From Trichuris trichiura (Eukaryota; Nematoda; Enoplea; Trichinellida; Trichuridae), in the NCBI GenBank assembly GCA_037903355.1, contig JBAJFE010000026.1:7254001-7318000 (forward strand): a DNA stretch of 64,000 nucleotides, read 5' to 3'. Positions 59,501 through 64,000 of this stretch are shown here, in pieces; position 1 is the stretch's first letter; each line of letters opens with the position of its first letter. The translations under genes were made by a program, and so were the position numbers. The notes beneath the pieces are model-generated. The model did no database searches. It was given only the letters and a program-made list of their open reading frames with translations, and had not been told where the DNA came from.

Positions 59501-62420
59501 TGACCTTGCATGGGCAGGGAACGCTTCACGTTGAACGGCATAAATAGTTTCCATTTCTTAACCGCAGTGGCTGAAGTGCGCTTTATCCATCGCGAAAGTG
59601 TGAGTATAATAAGCTTTGGACGTTTTTCTTTCAACTTTATTCTGTGATTAGTGGGAGAGACGGTTGTAAGGATATTCCGCTTTCATGAAAATAGAATATG
59701 GTTTGGCAAAAAGTACCTTTGATGTTTCTGGTTTGTGGAAGTGGAAGCACTTGGTTTACAATTAAAGCGTCCCTTGACTAGCTGGCTCACTTTCAACCGT
59801 TCAAGTTGTGTTCACACTATTCAGTGGGGTTTGCTGCTCTTCAAACAATAGCCTAAGTAAGAGATAGAAAGTTCGTTGCTGGAGATTCAAGCTGTGTTAT
59901 GGACCTTTGACTTCGGATGAAAGCGTAAGTTTGATTATTTCGTTGCTTTTGCTCGCGTCGCTTAGTTTTTGATGCATAAGAAAGACATACCGACTACTAT
60001 GTTGGATGTGCAAAGTATTGTACGACGTACATGCGCTTTGTTGACCATCTTAGAGCACTATGCATAACAATAGCAGCTGGTTTGCAATCCTTTCGCTTTC
60101 AGAATGGCCTGTTTGCACGTACGTCCTAAAACTTTTGAATTATTCTCCATTTGCATGTCCTGGGCATCCTGGAATATATGCGCAGCAAAACTTGGATTGA
60201 TAAAAGACATGTGTTTAAGCTTAAGATGCAGACCTTTCCTCTACCTGATGCAGTTAGTGGCTGCTTATCCGACAAGTATAAGTGTGCTCAGATTGCTTCC
60301 CTGGTGTTACTGGTGCGAGTACATTTTGTACCACGAAAGAAGACGAAAGATACGGTCATGTTGGTACTTCGCTCTCTGCGGCAAGCGTATAGTCTTTCAC
60401 ATGTCTACTTTTGGCGTTTCCGTTTCATGGAAACCACTCTGAACATCGGAAGAACTGGGAAAACGGCCTTCACATCCACAGTTTCTCAAAGGTAAATGTT
60501 TTACTGCGGACGAATTGCGTCACTCTAAGTGCCTACGTAGACACCAAGCTTGCTATGGACACGTTGAAATCTTTTTTTAATATCCAATGCATAGTGGAGT
60601 GAAGGAAACGAAGTGTCGATATTCGAGGGAGTCTGAAATTGAATGTTTTTGAATTCATATGTCTTCCAAAAGGCTGAAGCGAAGTGATTTCCTTTAAGGT
60701 ACGTATACAGTAATGACTTGTGTCCTGTATGATTTTCGACTGTTTTAATGCATCAGTGCTTTGGTAGCACTTGTGTACTAACAAATATAACTTTGTCTCT
60801 CGCTATGGTCCTCAGCTCATAATGTACCTCAACGAACGACCAGACGAGGCATCGCCATGTATGTCTTAGGGAAAATCAATCACGCAAGTGCGGAAGAAAT
60901 AAGTGCTTTGTCCCAGGCGCTGTTTCCAGTTACGGCTAAGGGCAATGGGTGCGTCAAATTGTTGATCATGGTCAACTTTGTCACGCAAGAAATGGTTTTG
61001 ATGGTATTTCTCACTTCGCCGTGCATTAAGGTTTGATTCTTCTGTGATACATGCGTGAAGCCTTACTGACGCAGGAGCAATGTGAAGTGCAGAGTAATCA
61101 CAGTTCGCTGTACGTAAAATTATTGAAGTCTGCTGTTTCGGATTTTACGACTAATACTAGCGGCAGATCTGGCATGAAAGTATTAGTTTCGTTCACGTGA
61201 TCAATTTTCAAGGACTGGATACTGTTCGACGGTGATCGTTTGCTCTTTTCCGCTACTACTGACGGCGAATTCGCTTGTGAAACCCATGCGTGTTGTGACC
61301 GGAACCATGAATTCTGACAATTCAGTCTTTCAACAACCTAGAAGTCCTGGAGGAGTTATTAAACTTTCACAGAAGTGTTCGCAGGTGGGGCACTACCATT
61401 TTACGAAGATTAAATTCTGCAAGCGCTTAGACTTGTCGAATGCAGGAAAGTCAGTTGGAGGACAAGCTTGTTTCAGCCATCTCCCCAGCTTCCGTTGTCT
61501 AACAGAAAGGCAAAAAAATACGGTCGTCTTGTCGGCGTATGCTGCTTCCTGATGAATTGTTAAATGTTCACAGAAATGTTCGTAAGCAGGACATCGGTAT
61601 CTCACGGCGATTAAATTACGACGGCTAAATGGTCCTTGCAAGTGCCTGAAGTCGTCGAATGTTTATTGGGCTTTCAAAAAGTAAGACGGCGGACAAAAGG
61701 CGAAATCTTTTCAAGTTCTCACTTTCTGTAAAAGAGGATGTTTTTATGATGATCAATCGCGTCTAGTCGCGAAAACAAATTTCTCTTTCTTCTTTGGAAG
61801 CTTTCACTTTTTTCTTGATCCTCCGACTCGTGAATGAATACATTCAGCGCTGCGTCTTGCAGCTGCTTGAATTTTTCCTTCTGAAATCTTTAGAGAGTAT
61901 GTTTCCGTTGCAGGTCGTATGTAAAAGTATATGATATTTCGTATCTCGTACAATTTCTGAATGCTTTAGTCTTACAGGTTGCCGTGCTTTATGATATGAC
62001 AACCGTGACAAGATAGCGGTAATCGTTAGAACATGTATTCGTGAAGTTACGAATAGCTCAAACGGGTGCACTATACCTATTGAGCTTTCAAGTAAGTCAG
62101 ACAACGTACAAAAGACAAACCTTTTCAAGTTCTGATATTCAGTAAGAGAGTACGTTATCGTGATTATTCGTCGCGTTTTTCCTTTGAGACCTTTCACTTT
62201 TTTCATGATTCCCTGCAGTTGTAAATGAGCACTGCGTCATGCAGCTGCTTGAATTTTCATTAAATTTCCGAGGCTTTGCATTTTGTAATCGTCTGAAATT
62301 TTTAGAGCGCAGGTAAGTGATGTAAAAGTGCATGTTTTCATGACAGTCAAGGGCGCAGTGGCCTAAACGAATTTCGTTTTCTCCTTTGGGACCTTTCACT
62401 TTTTTGTGATTGGTTGATTA
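50521..62420. repeat. Diverged tandem array of roughly 5-6 kb units
   Basis: Homologous blocks recur in the same order. Block 1 occurs at about 50530-51250, 56560-57240 and 61330-62060, with a shorter piece at 62080-62420. Block 2 occurs at about 55170-55610 and 60600-61010. Shared landmarks in block 1 are a GTCATCTTGTCAGCGTATG type start, then CCCTGCAAGTGCC, TGGCGTCCAGTCGCTGAAA and GATATGA. Spacings of about 6.0 and 4.9 kb between copies indicate units of 5-6 kb that have diverged by substitution and indel. Several sites look like splice junctions at the same place in each copy (GCAG/GTACGTATATG and later TTGCAG). The function is unknown; it may be a decayed gene family or a composite repeat. 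Confidence 0.6.
51251..56460. other. Interior of the first array unit, no supported gene
   Basis: Short frames on both strands (for example 54355-54621 plus and 54581-54919 minus) show no domain, and none is matched convincingly by a frame at the equivalent place in the next unit. Apart from the block repeated at 55170-55610, its correspondence with 57.2-60.6 kb could not be traced by eye. Confidence 0.3.
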
Positions 62421-62786
62421 TTTGCTTCTCCGTTATTTAAACTTTAATTTGTACTGGCCAGTTGTTTGCAAGAAAAGTAAGTTAGACAACGTACAAAAGT
62501 TAGTGTACGTAAGTAAAGGGTGATAATGATTAGCCCAGTGACGGCGGCGCTGATTGCTTAAGTCTAGGTCAATTCTGATTAGTCAGTTTCCTATTAATGC
62601 CCATCATCCATTGAATGGAAACTGTCTTGCCTCAACTTTAACACGAAAACTAATCAGCTGCCGATTAACACCTGTTGTACAGCACTGCGTAGGCTAAGAA
62701 AAATGAATCGTATTGAATAGGTTTATTGGATGTCTATTACAACTAGTGCATGTAAAACACAGATGAATAGATTGCAGAAGAGGTTA
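62421..62786. other. Short stretch between the array and the transposase relic
   Basis: No gene or terminal repeat was recognised. A duplicated phrase 'AAGTnAGacaacgtacaaaag' (62088 and 62478) suggests that it still contains array-derived sequence. Confidence 0.3.
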
Positions 62787-63953
62787 AACATGATGCATGA
62801 TGCAGTGAACATTAATTGCACGGGACAAAACGACTAAGCTAAGAATGGTCTCGCCACTGTCTGACAGTTCATCGTCTTCTGTGTCGTGAAACAGGGTAGA
62901 AAAAGAGCACTTTCGAAAAGATTTCATAACAGTTTCCGACTTTACTTTGCTGCATGCCTTTATTACGAACTGGAACAGCAAACTGAGCGATGGAGTTCGC
63001 ATTCGTCCGCCGGCTGTGTACCTTTTCTGCCCGTTTATTATACATTCTTTCTACTCTTCTCGCATGAAGTCTTTGAAGGGCTTATTAATGCAAACGTCCA
63101 GCGGTTGCAGAACTGATGTAAGTTCATCAGGAATCGCGACTGTTTCTATTTTGCATTTCTTTAAATGTGATTTTATTGCTTCAGCTATGTGACTTCGGAA
63201 TGAGTCGCACACCAGTAAACTTCTGCTGTTACTATGCCCAGGTCTTTTTCCCCCAGATGTTGTCAACCCACAAGCTCACACCCTGTTCATCCATCCAGCC
63301 GTTCTCGTGAAAGTGGACAAAGGCGCCAGAAGGAAAATCTTCTATTGGCCTTCTCTTCCTCTTAAATATGACCATGGACTTCAGCTTCATTCCATTAGCC
63401 AGGCAGGACAGCACACCACTGTGAAGTGAGTTCTTTCATGTCTCATGCTTTTCACTAGAATAAATTTTGTGGCTTTACTATGTATGGTTCCATTGCCAAT
63501 AATACCGGAAAATGTTGGCGTCTCGTCCATATTACTGATGTTGCCCAGTGGAAGGTTATTTCCTCTTGTCAGATTACTGACATGCGTGGAAATACAATTT
63601 CGTGAGATAGAGCGCAGTTTTATTTCTTCCGTAAAACCGTTTCTACGTTTGCTTGTTTGGAGATCGTACGCTAAGCTTTTTCAGAAAAGATAAGTGTAAA
63701 TATACCACCGGGAGTCACACAGCTTATTCTTGAAATCCACAGGCGTTTTCTGCGGAATTTTCGTCTTCTGTCTGAGTACGAGGACGTTCCTTTTCATGAG
63801 ATAGGCTTAGGATACGTATGGGTTGCAGTAGGCCCAGTTTGTCGTTTGATCTCTCATGTCTGTCTTTGTGATGCTCTGTCGCTGTTGCCTTACCCATTCT
63901 GCCACACTGTTCCGGCCAAATGCCTCAGCGTCTTGCACATTTTTCTTCGGCAT
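62787..63953 (-). pseudogene. Pogo/Tigger-family DDE transposase relic
   Basis: Read on the minus strand, the blocks follow family order. From ATG 63953 there is a possible N-terminal helix-turn-helix remnant. KTKIPQKTPVDF follows near 63750, then NMDETPTFSG (first catalytic D region) near 63540, then SCLANGMKLKSMVIFKRK and ENGWMDEQGVSLWVD (63232-63414). LLVCDSFRSHIAEAIKSH (second catalytic D region) and VLQPLDVCINKPFKDFM (63051-63266) come next. The C-terminal KTP-type tail containing VMKSFRKCSFSTLFHDTEDD ends at about 62787. Frame changes occur near 63418 and in a G/A run near 63250, and there is an in-frame TAG after FKDFMREE and a stop near 63810. The copy is inactive. No terminal inverted repeats were found near its ends, and the left end may lie beyond the window. 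Confidence 0.8.
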
Positions 63954-64000
63954 CTTCTTCAGGGCCTCTTCCCGTTCCACAACAAAAACGATTGAAGGCT

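Noticed and set aside
60104..60495. Two overlapping plus-strand frames of 112-114 codons in the second array unit
   Set aside because: Neither frame is preserved at the equivalent place in the first unit (about 54.7-55.1 kb), so long frames here are probably chance.
1..64000. tRNA, rRNA, CRISPR or prokaryotic operon signals
   Set aside because: No tRNA B-box with matching arms, no rRNA-like conserved stretch and no regularly spaced short repeats were seen. The intron-rich structure excludes a bacterial origin.

Overview
This is a eukaryotic nuclear window, most likely from a nematode. The protein-coding genes are split by many introns of about 48-60 bases with GT-AG ends. Several dispersed elements carry TTAGGC/GCCTAA, the nematode telomere hexamer. 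The clearest genes (a CNTD1/COSA-1 meiotic cyclin and a VPS13D-type lipid-transfer protein) are animal families. A whipworm-like (clade I) nematode would fit the short introns and moderate AT richness, but that placement is inference; no rRNA or other taxonomic marker is present.

Region 0-9 kb is mostly transposon debris: a pogo/Tigger-type non-autonomous element with TA target duplications (501-1216) and a truncated relative (8194-8656), a minus-strand Penelope-like retroelement relic with reverse-transcriptase and GIY-YIG pieces (4633-6105), and a hAT-like miniature element nested inside that relic (5191-5658). A condensin-like fragment lies on the minus strand near 3.1-3.9 kb, in a stretch rich in the heptamer ATATCGT.

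Region 10-16 kb holds minus-strand genes: a completely resolved seven-exon CNTD1/COSA-1 homologue (10109-11484), a small two-exon gene resembling chromatin subunit BAP18 (13559-14059), and two possible exons of unidentified genes.

Region 18.2-44.9 kb is one large plus-strand VPS13D-like gene. The N-terminal chorein half (18.2-24.2 kb) and the middle/C-terminal half (34.2-44.9 kb) are separated by an intron of about 10 kb that contains a small opposite-strand gene candidate (27.98-28.84 kb). The gene ends tail-to-tail with an unidentified minus-strand gene; the two stop codons share the bases TTAA at 44868-44871.

Region 45-64 kb is accessory: an orphan exon with the ubiquitin-protease cysteine box (USP30-like), a pogo transposase N-terminal relic, a four-copy tandem repeat of about 220 bp, a diverged tandem array of roughly 5-6 kb units (50.5-62.4 kb) whose copies share splice-site-like signals and a short conserved peptide, and a second, different pogo/Tigger transposase relic at the right edge. 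No tRNA, rRNA, CRISPR or prokaryotic feature was found.
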